Notes under the pieces: model-generated | Seen by the model: only the letters and a program-made list of their open reading frames with translations | What the model was told of the DNA's origin: nothing | The model's database searches: none | From: a virus | Direction: 5' to 3' (one strand) | IMG/VR virus record: IMGVR_UViG_3300023174_000410 | Location: 1-34,241 of that record | Length of the DNA: 34,241 nt | Program-made: the position numbers and the translations under genes | Shown here: in pieces, positions 10,625-19,171 of the stretch | Numbering within the stretch: the first letter of the stretch is position 1 | Layout of the letters: each line of letters begins with the position of its first letter

Positions 10625-13036
10625 ATGGCAATTAATTTAGACCAGACGGGCCCATCGCACTTACTCAGTACCGACGAAGATGGTCTAATCCTTAACGGCA
10701 GTCAGGTCATCAGCAAGAGTATTCACATTGCTGCTATTCCTCCTCAAAATTTAAAATTACTTTGGTTAGATACTACTCAAGCAGGATATGCTGCCTTTCC
10801 ATTAGGAGGCGCAACTAATTATATTCTTAGAACTGATGGCAGTGGCAATGTCAGTTGGGTGCCGCCTAGCAGTTTGGATGTTACTAGGTATCGTTATTAT
10901 GCCAGCACATTAATTACAACATCTGCTATTACTTTTGGTGAAATACGATTTAATAACTCCACAATGAGCGATGCTACAATCATATACATTGCTAAGAGTG
11001 ACGCAGCAGAAAATGATCTTTCTGAGTTTTTTGACAGCTTGAATTTGTTTGGTAATAGCGTTAGAAGAGGCTACATTAAAGTAGAAAAACAGAACGATCC
11101 TAATTGGTTTTTAATTTTTCAATTTAAAGAACTAACAGCTCATACTGATTATTATGAAATAACAGTGGACATAGCAAGAAGTCAGGGTAATTTTACCAAT
11201 GAAGACCCAGTTTATGTTACATTTAGCCCAAGTGGTCCAGAAGGATTGCCCCAAGATCTTAGTATATTTGTAACTTTAACCGGCGTTGAAACTGTAACTA
11301 ATAAAACTTTTACCAATCCTTTTGTAAGTGGTTTAAGTTTACTCGATGGCAACATAGTATTCGAGGGCGATACTGTTAATAGCTATCAAACAATATTAAC
11401 AGTAGTCGATCCTACTGCTGATAGAACAGTTTCAATACCAGACGCTACCACTACTTTAGTGGGAACTGACGTAGAGCAGACCTTATCCAATAAGACATTG
11501 ACCAGTCCTTATGTGGATGATCCTGTTATTAGGAACACTTTGACATTTCAAAGTGATGCAGTAACATCATCGCCCTTTTATTTGGTAGCCAACAGCTTAA
11601 ATGAAGATGTGGGGTTATTAAGATTAGAAGGCAGAGAGCCAGATATAGCACTTAATCAAACCTCAATGGACAATGGTGGGTACAATACACTGTCTTTTGA
11701 GATGAACGGAGATCCAAAGTTTGCTTTAGGACGTACTGGTGATAATAATTTTTATATAACTAGAAAGCCTTTCAGTAGTTGGATAGACGATACGTTAGTT
11801 ATTGACTTTAACAGTGGCGATGTTACTATTGGTTCAACATCAGCTAGTACATCAAAGTACACTGGCTCATTGATTACCAAGGGTGGTTTAGGAGTTGATG
11901 GAGCAATTTATGCTGGATCTTTACAGGCTACACCAGTGGGATCGGCAATTCGTAATACTGGATACTTTACTGAATTAAGAGCCAATAATTTAGTTAGATT
12001 TACTTCTACTACTGACAGTACAGACTCTTCAACTGGTGCTTTAACAGTTACCGGTGGAGCAGGTATTGCTAAGAATTTGTCAGTTGACGGCACTATATAT
12101 GCAGGAGCGTTAGATCCTTCTGAAACATTGCTTACTGGATATAACATGGTATTGCAAGGACCTAATGCTAAACTAAGAATAGGTCCAAATTATACAGCTG
12201 GAGGTGACAGAGACTATATTGATCTTTTTTCTACCAATACGTCCAGTGTGATTACTTGTAACAATGAGAATCTTTCTATAGAGAATACCCGTACTGGAGG
12301 CGAAATTACACTGACAGCCACAGATAGCTCAGTAGTAATTTCAGCATTTACACCAAGTACATCCAACGATAGTGGTGCGTTAAAAGTAATTGGCGGATTA
12401 GGTGTTCAGGGCGAGATATATGCCAGTGATATTTTCAGTGATAACAGCCAAGTAGTAACATTAATAGCAAGCCAAACTATCCAAAATAAAACAATAGTAT
12501 CTCCGACTATATCAGACATGGTTGTTACTGGTACTATTACTGTGGATGGAACAGCTGGTATTAATGGTCAGTATTTACAAACCACGGGAACAGGAGTTCA
12601 ATGGGTCAATCAAGTAGCTACACCTACCTATGTATATACAAAAAATGGCGATCAAACTACTGGATCAGGTGGTGCTATAGTAACATTTAGTTCTACGGCT
12701 AGTTTATCAGCAGGTGCTAGTTTTGGATCTATGAATGATGACGGTACATTTACTTTTGATGTAACAGGTAGCTATTATATCACTGTAAATTACAATTTGG
12801 CTGTGGCAGGCGGTGGCAATGCATATGCTCAAAGCGATTTTTGGTTAAAAATTAATGGATCAAGTACACCAAGATACTTGCAATTGAATTCATCTGCAAT
12901 GAGAAGAGGATCGGTCAGCGACTTTATTGTGATTAGCAATGTAGGTGACTTTATAACTTGGTGGTCGAATAGTGCTTTAATTATTTTAGGTACAGGAAGT
13001 ACGGCATCCAAAATCACTATTATGCGAATAAGCTAG
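10625..13036 (+). CDS. Tail fibre protein with C1q/TNF-like C-terminal domain
   Basis: This 803-residue fibre probably acts with the collagen-like protein upstream, 20 bases away. GAGAGGA at 10611-10617 supports the ATG at 10625. The centre carries repeat signatures common in aquatic phage fibres: three 'TLxNKTxTSP'-type segments (near residues 222, 290 and 620) and three 'GGLGVxGxIYAG'-type segments (near residues 420, 475 and 590). Residues about 670-803 have alternating strands with a G-T-F-x-F-x-V-x-G-x-Y core and a late G-D-F-I motif, which resembles the C1q/TNF jelly-roll used as a trimeric binding head. I see no catalytic motif or chaperone domain. Fibre assignment is firm; the C1q-like call rests on pattern only. 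Confidence 0.75.
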   Translation: MAINLDQTGPSHLLSTDEDGLILNGSQVISKSIHIAAIPPQNLKLLWLDTTQAGYAAFPLGGATNYILRTDGSGNVSWVPPSSLDVTRYRYYASTLITTSAITFGEIRFNNSTMSDATIIYIAKSDAAENDLSEFFDSLNLFGNSVRRGYIKVEKQNDPNWFLIFQFKELTAHTDYYEITVDIARSQGNFTNEDPVYVTFSPSGPEGLPQDLSIFVTLTGVETVTNKTFTNPFVSGLSLLDGNIVFEGDTVNSYQTILTVVDPTADRTVSIPDATTTLVGTDVEQTLSNKTLTSPYVDDPVIRNTLTFQSDAVTSSPFYLVANSLNEDVGLLRLEGREPDIALNQTSMDNGGYNTLSFEMNGDPKFALGRTGDNNFYITRKPFSSWIDDTLVIDFNSGDVTIGSTSASTSKYTGSLITKGGLGVDGAIYAGSLQATPVGSAIRNTGYFTELRANNLVRFTSTTDSTDSSTGALTVTGGAGIAKNLSVDGTIYAGALDPSETLLTGYNMVLQGPNAKLRIGPNYTAGGDRDYIDLFSTNTSSVITCNNENLSIENTRTGGEITLTATDSSVVISAFTPSTSNDSGALKVIGGLGVQGEIYASDIFSDNSQVVTLIASQTIQNKTIVSPTISDMVVTGTITVDGTAGINGQYLQTTGTGVQWVNQVATPTYVYTKNGDQTTGSGGAIVTFSSTASLSAGASFGSMNDDGTFTFDVTGSYYITVNYNLAVAGGGNAYAQSDFWLKINGSSTPRYLQLNSSAMRRGSVSDFIVISNVGDFITWWSNSALIILGTGSTASKITIMRIS

Positions 13037-13038
13037 AC

Positions 13039-13066
13039 TTGACAACGTAAAAAAATCCACTATAAT
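13039..13066 (+). promoter_or_regulatory. Exact sigma70 consensus promoter
   Basis: TTGACA at 13039-13044 and TATAAT at 13061-13066 are separated by 16 bp, so both hexamers match the bacterial housekeeping consensus. It begins two bases after the fibre stop codon, and the predicted start near 13073 lies about 17 nt before the DUF4422 gene. T4-like phages usually read such promoters with unmodified host polymerase, early in infection. It would therefore uncouple the sugar cassette from the late fibre genes. Confidence 0.8.
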
Positions 13067-13089
13067 ACTAGCATAGATAACTATGTTAT

Positions 13090-13833
13090 ATGATAGACTT
13101 AGGAATGTATTGTCTTTGCTATGTAGGCAGAGAACCAAAAAAGAATCAGTTTGATCAGCGAAACATTATGTGTGGCGCTGTGAATTATAACCACACGGAC
13201 TATCTTTCTATTCAAAATAGAGGGTTTATCATGGATAATATTGGTGAAAATATTAGCCATATGAACAATGATTTCGGTAGTTTGACTGGAATTTATTGGG
13301 TTTGGAAAAATGCACAACACGAATACAAAGGAACTAACACATATAGAATTTATTGGGATGAAGAATTCGATCTAAGACCCAATAGAGTATATGTTCCTGA
13401 GGCTAAAGATATTGTCACAGCCATAAAAGGGTTTGCACCACACGTCGACAATGTGTATGACCATTTTAGCCATTGTCATAATAATTTAGGATGGCAGTTA
13501 TTATATGGATTAGCTGGTGATAGGCGTATACCCATTTCAGTGGACATGATTGATGACTTACGAAAGTACAAATACCTTTTGCCATTTCATATGTTCACAG
13601 CAGACGCAGCCACGTTTAATCGTATTTGTGAAATATTATTTGGCATATTGTTTGAATTTCATTCTAACTATGCAAGTTTCCTCCCAGAAATATATAAAAG
13701 AAATCAGCAGTCAAGATTTTATGATTTCTTTGGTGAACGAATTTTACATATCATATTAAGAAATAATTATCATTTCTTAGGTAACGTTGATATAGCACAT
13801 TTAAATATATTGGATATAGATCACTATGCTTGA
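13090..13833 (+). CDS. DUF4422-family glycosyltransferase-like protein
   Basis: This 247-residue protein carries the DUF4422 (PF14393) signature: an N-D-F-x-S-L-T-G-I-Y-W-V-W-K-N segment at about residues 61-75 and a closing F-F-G-E-R-I-L at about 214-220. Other members read LTALYWAWKN and FLSERL. The family is linked to capsule and exopolysaccharide clusters and is thought to contain glycosyltransferases, but its substrate is not established. The start at 13090 has no clear Shine-Dalgarno and lies about 17 nt from the predicted transcription start. It is the first gene of a three-gene cassette and overlaps the next by 8 bp. Its likely target is a cell-surface or fibre glycan. Confidence 0.7.
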   Translation: MIDLGMYCLCYVGREPKKNQFDQRNIMCGAVNYNHTDYLSIQNRGFIMDNIGENISHMNNDFGSLTGIYWVWKNAQHEYKGTNTYRIYWDEEFDLRPNRVYVPEAKDIVTAIKGFAPHVDNVYDHFSHCHNNLGWQLLYGLAGDRRIPISVDMIDDLRKYKYLLPFHMFTADAATFNRICEILFGILFEFHSNYASFLPEIYKRNQQSRFYDFFGERILHIILRNNYHFLGNVDIAHLNILDIDHYA

Positions 13834-15085
13834 AGCAGATAAAATTTACCCGCATTTACTAGAATATGTAAAAGATCCTACTAATCCTGAGCGAAACTTC
13901 GCCATAGGATTGGAGTATGATCTATTAGGACAATCAGCTAGTGCTGTGTCTTATTATTTAAGAACAGCAGAAAGAACCGATGACGAACTGTTAAGATATG
14001 AATGTTTAATCAGGGCAGCATTATGTTTTGAGCGTCAAGGTAGTAGAAACTTTACTGTAAAAGGGTTGCTATTACACGCAGTGGCTTTACAACCAAAGCG
14101 ACCAGAAGCTTATTATCATCTCAGTCGATTTTACGAACGTAAAGAAGAGGATGGGCATTGGAATGAATGTTATACTACGGCCAGTATTGGCGAAAGTGTT
14201 GCCGAAACAATCCAATCTGGATTACGTACTGATGTGGGTTATTCTGGTAAAGATGTATTAACCTTTCAAAAAGCTCTAAGTAGTTGGCATTGTGGATTGT
14301 GTGATGAATCCCGTAGTTTATTTAAGGGGCTTATGCGTTCAAAAGAGTTATCAGAAGATTATAAACGTGTTATCTATAACAATTTAAAGTTTATGAGTTC
14401 TTATGTTGAGATTCCTTTTGACAATTATGATGTTACCAAGCATTATAAATTAAAACATAAATTCCCAGGATCAGAATCTATAGAAACAAACTATAGCGAA
14501 GCATATCAAGATATGTTTGTGCTCAGTATGCTTAATGGAAAAAGAGAAGGGACCTTTATCGAAGTAGGTGCAGGCAGACCTTTTTATGGTAATAACACAG
14601 CCTTACTTGAAACAAAATTCGATTGGCGTGGTATAAGCATTGATTTAGATGAGCGTCAAGTTAGTAATACAAGACGTACCCCGTTCTTAGTTAAAAATGC
14701 TTTAGAAATAGATTATGCTAAAATTATTCGTGAATTGGAGTTGGGACCAGCAGTAGATTATCTTCAATTAGATTGTGACCCACCCGAAGTAACATTTGAA
14801 ATATTGAAAAAGATTCCTTTTGATCAGTTTAAGTTTAAAGTCATTACCTATGAGCATGATTACTATAATACAGATCGTAAAGAGCTTAGAGAACAATCAA
14901 GAGAGTATTTAAAATCCAAAGGATATGTGTTAGTAGTCAATGATATTGCTCCAGATGAATGGCGTAATTATGAGGATTGGTGGGTATATCCAGGATTAGT
15001 GGATGAACAAATTCTAAGTAAAATGTTGGATCACAGAGATCGAGTTAAAAAAGGTGAAGATTATATTTTATCAGGTGGTGCGTGA
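13826..15085 (+). CDS. TPR-repeat protein with FkbM-type SAM methyltransferase domain
   Basis: A 419-residue two-domain protein. Residues about 20-190 are helical and TPR-like (for example A-Y-Y-H-L-S-R-F-Y-E at 95-104). Residues about 222-400 match the FkbM methyltransferase fold: a Y-Q-D-M-F lead-in, SAM motif F-I-E-V-G-A-G-R-P at 244-252, an acidic strand-2 end I-D-L-D-E near 272-276, and D-Y-L-Q-L-D-C-D at 311-318. FkbM enzymes O-methylate sugars or other hydroxyl groups. It overlaps the preceding gene by 8 bp and shares the A of its TGA with the ATG of the next gene, so all three are probably translationally coupled. Substrate is unknown; glycan O-methylation fits the context. Confidence 0.75.
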   Translation: MLEADKIYPHLLEYVKDPTNPERNFAIGLEYDLLGQSASAVSYYLRTAERTDDELLRYECLIRAALCFERQGSRNFTVKGLLLHAVALQPKRPEAYYHLSRFYERKEEDGHWNECYTTASIGESVAETIQSGLRTDVGYSGKDVLTFQKALSSWHCGLCDESRSLFKGLMRSKELSEDYKRVIYNNLKFMSSYVEIPFDNYDVTKHYKLKHKFPGSESIETNYSEAYQDMFVLSMLNGKREGTFIEVGAGRPFYGNNTALLETKFDWRGISIDLDERQVSNTRRTPFLVKNALEIDYAKIIRELELGPAVDYLQLDCDPPEVTFEILKKIPFDQFKFKVITYEHDYYNTDRKELREQSREYLKSKGYVLVVNDIAPDEWRNYEDWWVYPGLVDEQILSKMLDHRDRVKKGEDYILSGGA

Positions 15086-15864
15086 TGATTCCAGTAATAG
15101 GTACAGCAGTAGTATTTGACACGTATTGGGTTTCTAAATTGTTGGCTAGTGTGGATTTCCCTGTGGAAAATTTTCTTATTATTAATAATAATGGCAAAGG
15201 TGAAATCACAGAAGATTTGGACCGTATGGCTAAGATTAAACATAAGTTCATTAAAAATATTCATGTATGCCATATGCCCGCTAACATGGGAGTTTCTTGC
15301 TCTTGGAATTTAATGATTAAAAGTTATATTATGGCACCTTATTGGGTCATAGTAAACGATGATGTAAGCTTTGGCCAAGGATTTTTAGCTGAAATGTATC
15401 AGACAATTACATCAGATCCAGAAATCGACATGATACATGGGCATGGTGGAGATTTTAAAGTAGGCAGTTGGGACGTATTTTTAATCACAGATAAGGTAGT
15501 TAGACAATTTGGTCTATTTGATGAAAATATGTATCCAGCATACAGTGAAGACGACGACTACATTATGAGGTTAATGCACAAGCCTGTTAAAAAGGTATTG
15601 GGATTAAAGAGTAATTATTATCACGGTGGTGGCGATAAGACTGAATATCATTTTTATGGTGGTAATACAAGACGTCGTGATCCAGAATTTCAGAAAAAAG
15701 TTGATGCAGCCCGTGACGTAAACATTGAATATTTAACTGAAAAATGGGGTGAGTATTGGCGTACTTGTTGGCCTACTTTTGAACCGTTTGAAGGTAAGCC
15801 GCATCATATGTCTGAACAAAGATATGATTTAGATTTTATTAGAAGTAAGTATTTGGGATTTTAA
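15085..15864 (+). CDS. Glycosyltransferase family 2-like protein (GT-A fold)
   Basis: 259 residues from the ATG at 15085. A GTG one codon earlier is possible, but the TGATG overlap and AGGTGG at 15073-15078 favour the ATG. GT-A features in order are an N-N-N-G nucleotide-binding turn at 34-37, N-M-G-V at 67-70, the metal-binding N-D-D (DxD equivalent) at 91-93, S-E-D-D-D-Y at 154-159 (the acidic 'ED' motif), and Y-Y-H-G-G-G near 178-183, whose His could bind the metal. It should transfer a sugar from a nucleotide donor to a glycan or protein. It closes the cassette and its stop overlaps the convergent Nudix gene. Donor and acceptor cannot be predicted. Confidence 0.8.
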   Translation: MIPVIGTAVVFDTYWVSKLLASVDFPVENFLIINNNGKGEITEDLDRMAKIKHKFIKNIHVCHMPANMGVSCSWNLMIKSYIMAPYWVIVNDDVSFGQGFLAEMYQTITSDPEIDMIHGHGGDFKVGSWDVFLITDKVVRQFGLFDENMYPAYSEDDDYIMRLMHKPVKKVLGLKSNYYHGGGDKTEYHFYGGNTRRRDPEFQKKVDAARDVNIEYLTEKWGEYWRTCWPTFEPFEGKPHHMSEQRYDLDFIRSKYLGF

Positions 15865-16295
15865 ATTAAATCCATAACTTCAAATACAGTTTGTAATTTT
15901 GTTCTTATAGCACGATTGCTAAAACTGCTACGTAATCCTTGATGTAAAGGCTTGGGCGCTAGATCAATAGTAGTCCAAGCCCACCCGCTATGTTCGTCAC
16001 TGATAATTGGAACGAATTCATCGTTGACTACACAAAGATAAGTGTGAAAATTAAACACGCTATCGTTACTGACAAAGGTTTCTAAGGGAATCGATTTTAG
16101 TATATCAGGTACAAACCCAATTTCTTCTTCCATTTCACGTAGTAGTCCTTGCCAAGCATTTTCCCCGGCTTCGTTTGTGCCTCCGACTAAACTCCAAGTG
16201 CCTCTATGTTTGCCATTGGACTTTTGTAGTAGCAAATTACGTCCGGTTTGTTTGGCATAAAACAATGCACCGCTGCAAACAATTTTTTCTTTCAT
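15861..16295 (-). CDS. Nudix hydrolase
   Basis: A 144-residue enzyme with a complete Nudix box, G-x5-E-x7-R-E-M-E-E-E-I-G-F at residues 39-61, containing all the catalytic and metal-binding Glu residues. The family hydrolyses nucleoside diphosphates linked to another group (dNTP derivatives, ADP-ribose, NADH, dinucleoside polyphosphates, nucleotide sugars). T4 encodes NudE, but this gene's setting is different. It is the last gene of the gp14-gp15 operon, its ATG overlaps the gp15 stop by 4 bp, and its TAA shares TTAA with the convergent glycosyltransferase stop. Next to a glycosyltransferase cassette, a nucleotide-sugar substrate is conceivable but speculative. Confidence 0.88.
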   Translation of the reverse strand: MKEKIVCSGALFYAKQTGRNLLLQKSNGKHRGTWSLVGGTNEAGENAWQGLLREMEEEIGFVPDILKSIPLETFVSNDSVFNFHTYLCVVNDEFVPIISDEHSGWAWTTIDLAPKPLHQGLRSSFSNRAIRTKLQTVFEVMDLI

Positions 16296-17938
16296 AGAAG
16301 TATACGCCAGTATCCTTTACGATATTCGCCCTCGAAACTTTTAACCCAACTAACACCATTCCATTTATATTGTACATTGGTATAAATGTTTGTTAGATAA
16401 TATATAGTATCTTTCGAAGCTGTGCTATCAAAAATTACATGCCATTTTGTCCCAGTCCACTCGATAATATCGTTAGTATTGGCAATAAAATCACTACCGT
16501 CGTCGTTTTTCCAAGCATCGGGGCCATCTTCATTAACAAATAATTCATAAGTTATTATGTCATCTACTTGAGCGGAGGTGTCTAACCTGATGACTAATTT
16601 TCCTTCCATGTTCAAAGTTTCAAAGTTTACAGGTATTTTATTAACATATACTTCGGATCTTATCACTTTGTCATAGTCGACCATGGTGTCTATTCTGTTA
16701 CTGGAATTTTCTGCTACAAGTGTTTCTCTAACGCCTCCGCCGATATTATCTATGATTAGATATCTAGTGCCAACAGATGGTGCAGTTAATCCGCTTTTAG
16801 GACCTGTAGTTTTTGGGTCAATTATAGCATCAAAGGTGCCAGGGCTAGATGGGCGATGTTCACTGCTAATATCGGTATTCGTAGGGTAACTATCGGTATC
16901 CCATTGTACATTTAGAATGCTTTGATCTATAGGATTGATAGCTACAGTGCCAAATACTTCTGTACCATTACTTTGTAGTAAAAATAATTTGCTATTTCCG
17001 CCACTATATTTGCCAGGGTATTTGTCAAATATCACAGTCCAATTAACAATTTTTATTGAATCAATACCTACATCTATTAAATTGTTTACTCTATGTCCTC
17101 TGGCATCGGGATAAAAAATTCTAGCTTGACCGCCATATACTACAATATCAAAATTGTCAATAACGGTAGCTATGCCTCCTATATTATCAAGTAATCCAGG
17201 TCCCGAGCCTCCGCTACCGGAATCGATTCCGTCAATATAGCCCTCATCACTGTCTCCAATTTGACCAAACATTCCTATGGTAATACGATTAATTAGTCCT
17301 AGACGTTTAACTTTACTAGGCGGGCTTATCCATATAGGCATGCTTAGATCCATAGTGGCAATATCTATGGCGCTGTTATTGCCCACAGGAATTGAACGAC
17401 TACTAAAATTTAAATCGTCCATGTAAACCACACTAAGACTGGTCCAATCTACATAATTATCACTAGTTTGTATTTCTAAACTGGGATTAAACAACATTAA
17501 TATCTGTTCTAAAATTTGTAATTTTTGATCAGTATTGGCACTCCATATGTCAGCTTTTACAGTAAGCTTATAAGGGGTAGGCATAATTCTTTCTATGGTA
17601 TAATTACTACCTTCTGAACTGGTATATTCGTCACGTCCAGTTTCTGGATTAAATTCTATTTCGCGTTCTCTTATATGCAACTTGCCTACAAAAGTTGCAT
17701 CAGCTAACCGGTCCTTGTCCATTTCTAGTCCGCTGATATAAACAGCTATTCTTGGAGCACCTTGAATTTTATTTTCACTATTTTGTCTGATAATATTACC
17801 GACTTGGCTATCCATGTCTCCGTACATTACCGGGACTGGGACTAAGGTGCCGTCGGCATATTTGACAACAAAATTGCTGAGTAATCTTATAGTTTGTACA
17901 AGATAGCGTCTTATTTGACCGTCATAAAAATGCTGCAT
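16292..17938 (-). CDS. Tail sheath stabiliser/completion protein, gp15-like, with long C-terminal extension
   Basis: Residues about 1-220 match the T4 gp15 family: F-Y-D-G-Q-I-R-R-Y at the N-terminus, a V-P-V-x-Y-G strand, M-P-T-P-Y-K-L, and Q-I-L-E-Q-I-L-M-L-F-N-P. gp15 caps the completed tail and joins it to the neck. T4 gp15 has 272 residues and this protein 548. The extra 300 or so residues begin after a G/S/D-rich linker (near 228-250). They end in W-rich modules (G-T-K-W-H-V; W-N-G-V-S-W-V) and G-Y-W-R-I-L-L. The ATG overlaps the gp14 stop as TAATG. A TATAAATA box on this strand at 18024-18031 could give separate late expression. Confidence 0.8.
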   Translation of the reverse strand: MQHFYDGQIRRYLVQTIRLLSNFVVKYADGTLVPVPVMYGDMDSQVGNIIRQNSENKIQGAPRIAVYISGLEMDKDRLADATFVGKLHIREREIEFNPETGRDEYTSSEGSNYTIERIMPTPYKLTVKADIWSANTDQKLQILEQILMLFNPSLEIQTSDNYVDWTSLSVVYMDDLNFSSRSIPVGNNSAIDIATMDLSMPIWISPPSKVKRLGLINRITIGMFGQIGDSDEGYIDGIDSGSGGSGPGLLDNIGGIATVIDNFDIVVYGGQARIFYPDARGHRVNNLIDVGIDSIKIVNWTVIFDKYPGKYSGGNSKLFLLQSNGTEVFGTVAINPIDQSILNVQWDTDSYPTNTDISSEHRPSSPGTFDAIIDPKTTGPKSGLTAPSVGTRYLIIDNIGGGVRETLVAENSSNRIDTMVDYDKVIRSEVYVNKIPVNFETLNMEGKLVIRLDTSAQVDDIITYELFVNEDGPDAWKNDDGSDFIANTNDIIEWTGTKWHVIFDSTASKDTIYYLTNIYTNVQYKWNGVSWVKSFEGEYRKGYWRILL

Positions 17939-19131
17939 TATAAATCTGCCTTGGGTTTGAGGACTTTACTGAGTGCTTGACGTTCAACAACCTGTTCACC
18001 GTTAATAGTATTAACGTTGGTATTATTTATAAAACTGGTCTTTTGTGTGGTTCGATTATCGGTGTTGGTCAATGTATGACGTAGAGCATCTTCCACTTTA
18101 ACCCATTGTTTTCCGTTATATCTAAACAGTCTATTTGGAGCAAAATCTGTTCTTAAAAAATAGTCATTGAGGTAAGGATTAGCTGGAAATAAGATGCCGT
18201 GACCAAATTCGTATCCATTAGGTGGAAATCCGTCTCCTAGCAAATATCCAGTATAACCACTTCTAACAGCACGACCATGTATTCGACTAGCATCTAGACC
18301 CATGGTGCTGGCATCAGGCGGTGGTGTATTATCATCGACAGTGGTTAAAACAGGATCTCCATTAGTGGGATCAACAGCTAATGTATAAAATTGTCTAGTT
18401 TCATATCCACTTAGTGGGGTATCTGCTTCGGCTTGTGTTATGATACTTTCGTTGATTTCTAATTCTCGACCTTTGGTACTTAACACATCACGTAGAGTTT
18501 GATTTGTGGGATCACCATTGGCATCTGTAATAGGTTGATCCAATATGTCAGCAAACTGTTGTGAGTCTGTAATTTTTTTAAGTTTTAATCTATATAAATG
18601 TGGCCACCAAGTAATGCTAAATCCTTCACTGGCTCTACTAACATCTTCAATGACAAAATATCTTGGTAAGGCAATATTATAATCGTTTAGGGCAAATTCG
18701 TCTTTTAAGTGGGGCATTTCAACTACATCACCACTAATTGGTTTACGACCAATAGTTTGTATCCAGTCATTGATGTGTACAGTGGCAAATACTGTATCGT
18801 TGTCAATAAACAGGCCAAACTGACTAAGGTTAAAATCTAGATTTTGTACATTATAATGCCCTCTAATTTTATAGATACTGGAATCATATTTTCTGTCTCT
18901 GTTTTCCAATAACAGTAAATCTTGTATTTGTGTAGGATTATAATCAGGTGTAACACCGTCTTTGGTATAAAAAGGAGTGTCGGCAGTGGAAGTTGCAGAA
19001 GAACTTTTTACACCCATGTATTTGTGTAGATAGAAATCAGTACCTCCAATGGCAAACATTTCACTGATCTGGCGATCTATGAATTTAAAATCATTTCCTC
19101 TTTCTGAACGATAAAGTGATAAGCGTGGCAT
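17938..19131 (-). CDS. Neck protein gp14-like
   Basis: 397 residues from the ATG at 19131, giving MPRLSLYRSERG, the N-terminus I recognise from T4-like aquatic phages. An upstream in-frame GTG at 19185 would run back across the divergent promoter and into gp13, so I reject it. A D-R-Q-I-S-E-M-F segment and a long beta region fit gp14. With gp13, gp14 forms the neck that closes the filled head and accepts the tail. T4 gp14 has 256 residues. The extra length includes a late W-x-G module (L-F-R-Y-N-G-K-Q-W-V). The gene lacks a visible Shine-Dalgarno, and a late box lies 4 nt before the ATG. First gene of the minus-strand operon. Confidence 0.8.
   Translation of the reverse strand: MPRLSLYRSERGNDFKFIDRQISEMFAIGGTDFYLHKYMGVKSSSATSTADTPFYTKDGVTPDYNPTQIQDLLLLENRDRKYDSSIYKIRGHYNVQNLDFNLSQFGLFIDNDTVFATVHINDWIQTIGRKPISGDVVEMPHLKDEFALNDYNIALPRYFVIEDVSRASEGFSITWWPHLYRLKLKKITDSQQFADILDQPITDANGDPTNQTLRDVLSTKGRELEINESIITQAEADTPLSGYETRQFYTLAVDPTNGDPVLTTVDDNTPPPDASTMGLDASRIHGRAVRSGYTGYLLGDGFPPNGYEFGHGILFPANPYLNDYFLRTDFAPNRLFRYNGKQWVKVEDALRHTLTNTDNRTTQKTSFINNTNVNTINGEQVVERQALSKVLKPKADL
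18024..18031 (-). promoter_or_regulatory. Late-promoter-like TATAAATA box inside gp14
   Basis: The minus strand reads TATAAATA, the T4 late (gp55) -10 consensus, 86 nt upstream of the gp15 ATG and within the gp14 coding region. It could supply gp15 and the Nudix gene independently. An exact 8-mer of this composition is expected a few times by chance in a sequence this long and AT-rich, so support is positional only. Confidence 0.35.
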
Positions 19132-19134
19132 ATG

Positions 19135-19156
19135 ATATTTATCAGCTGATAAATAT
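19135..19156. promoter_or_regulatory. 22-bp perfect palindrome forming a divergent late promoter
   Basis: Bases 19135-19156 are a perfect inverted repeat centred between 19145 and 19146 (core ATCAGCTGAT). Each arm contains GATAAATA, one base from the T4 late box TATAAATA: 19148-19155 on the plus strand toward gp13, and 19136-19143 on the minus strand toward gp14. It occupies most of the 40 bp between the two start codons. The symmetry gives both neck genes the same box. It might also bind a symmetric regulator. Confidence 0.65.
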
Positions 19157-19171
19157 ACTGGGAGAACCACT

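Noticed and set aside
13072-13085. CATAG-ATAA-CTATG hairpin in the DUF4422 leader as a riboswitch or operator
   Set aside because: A 5-bp AT-rich stem is too weak and too likely by chance; it only lies next to the start codon.
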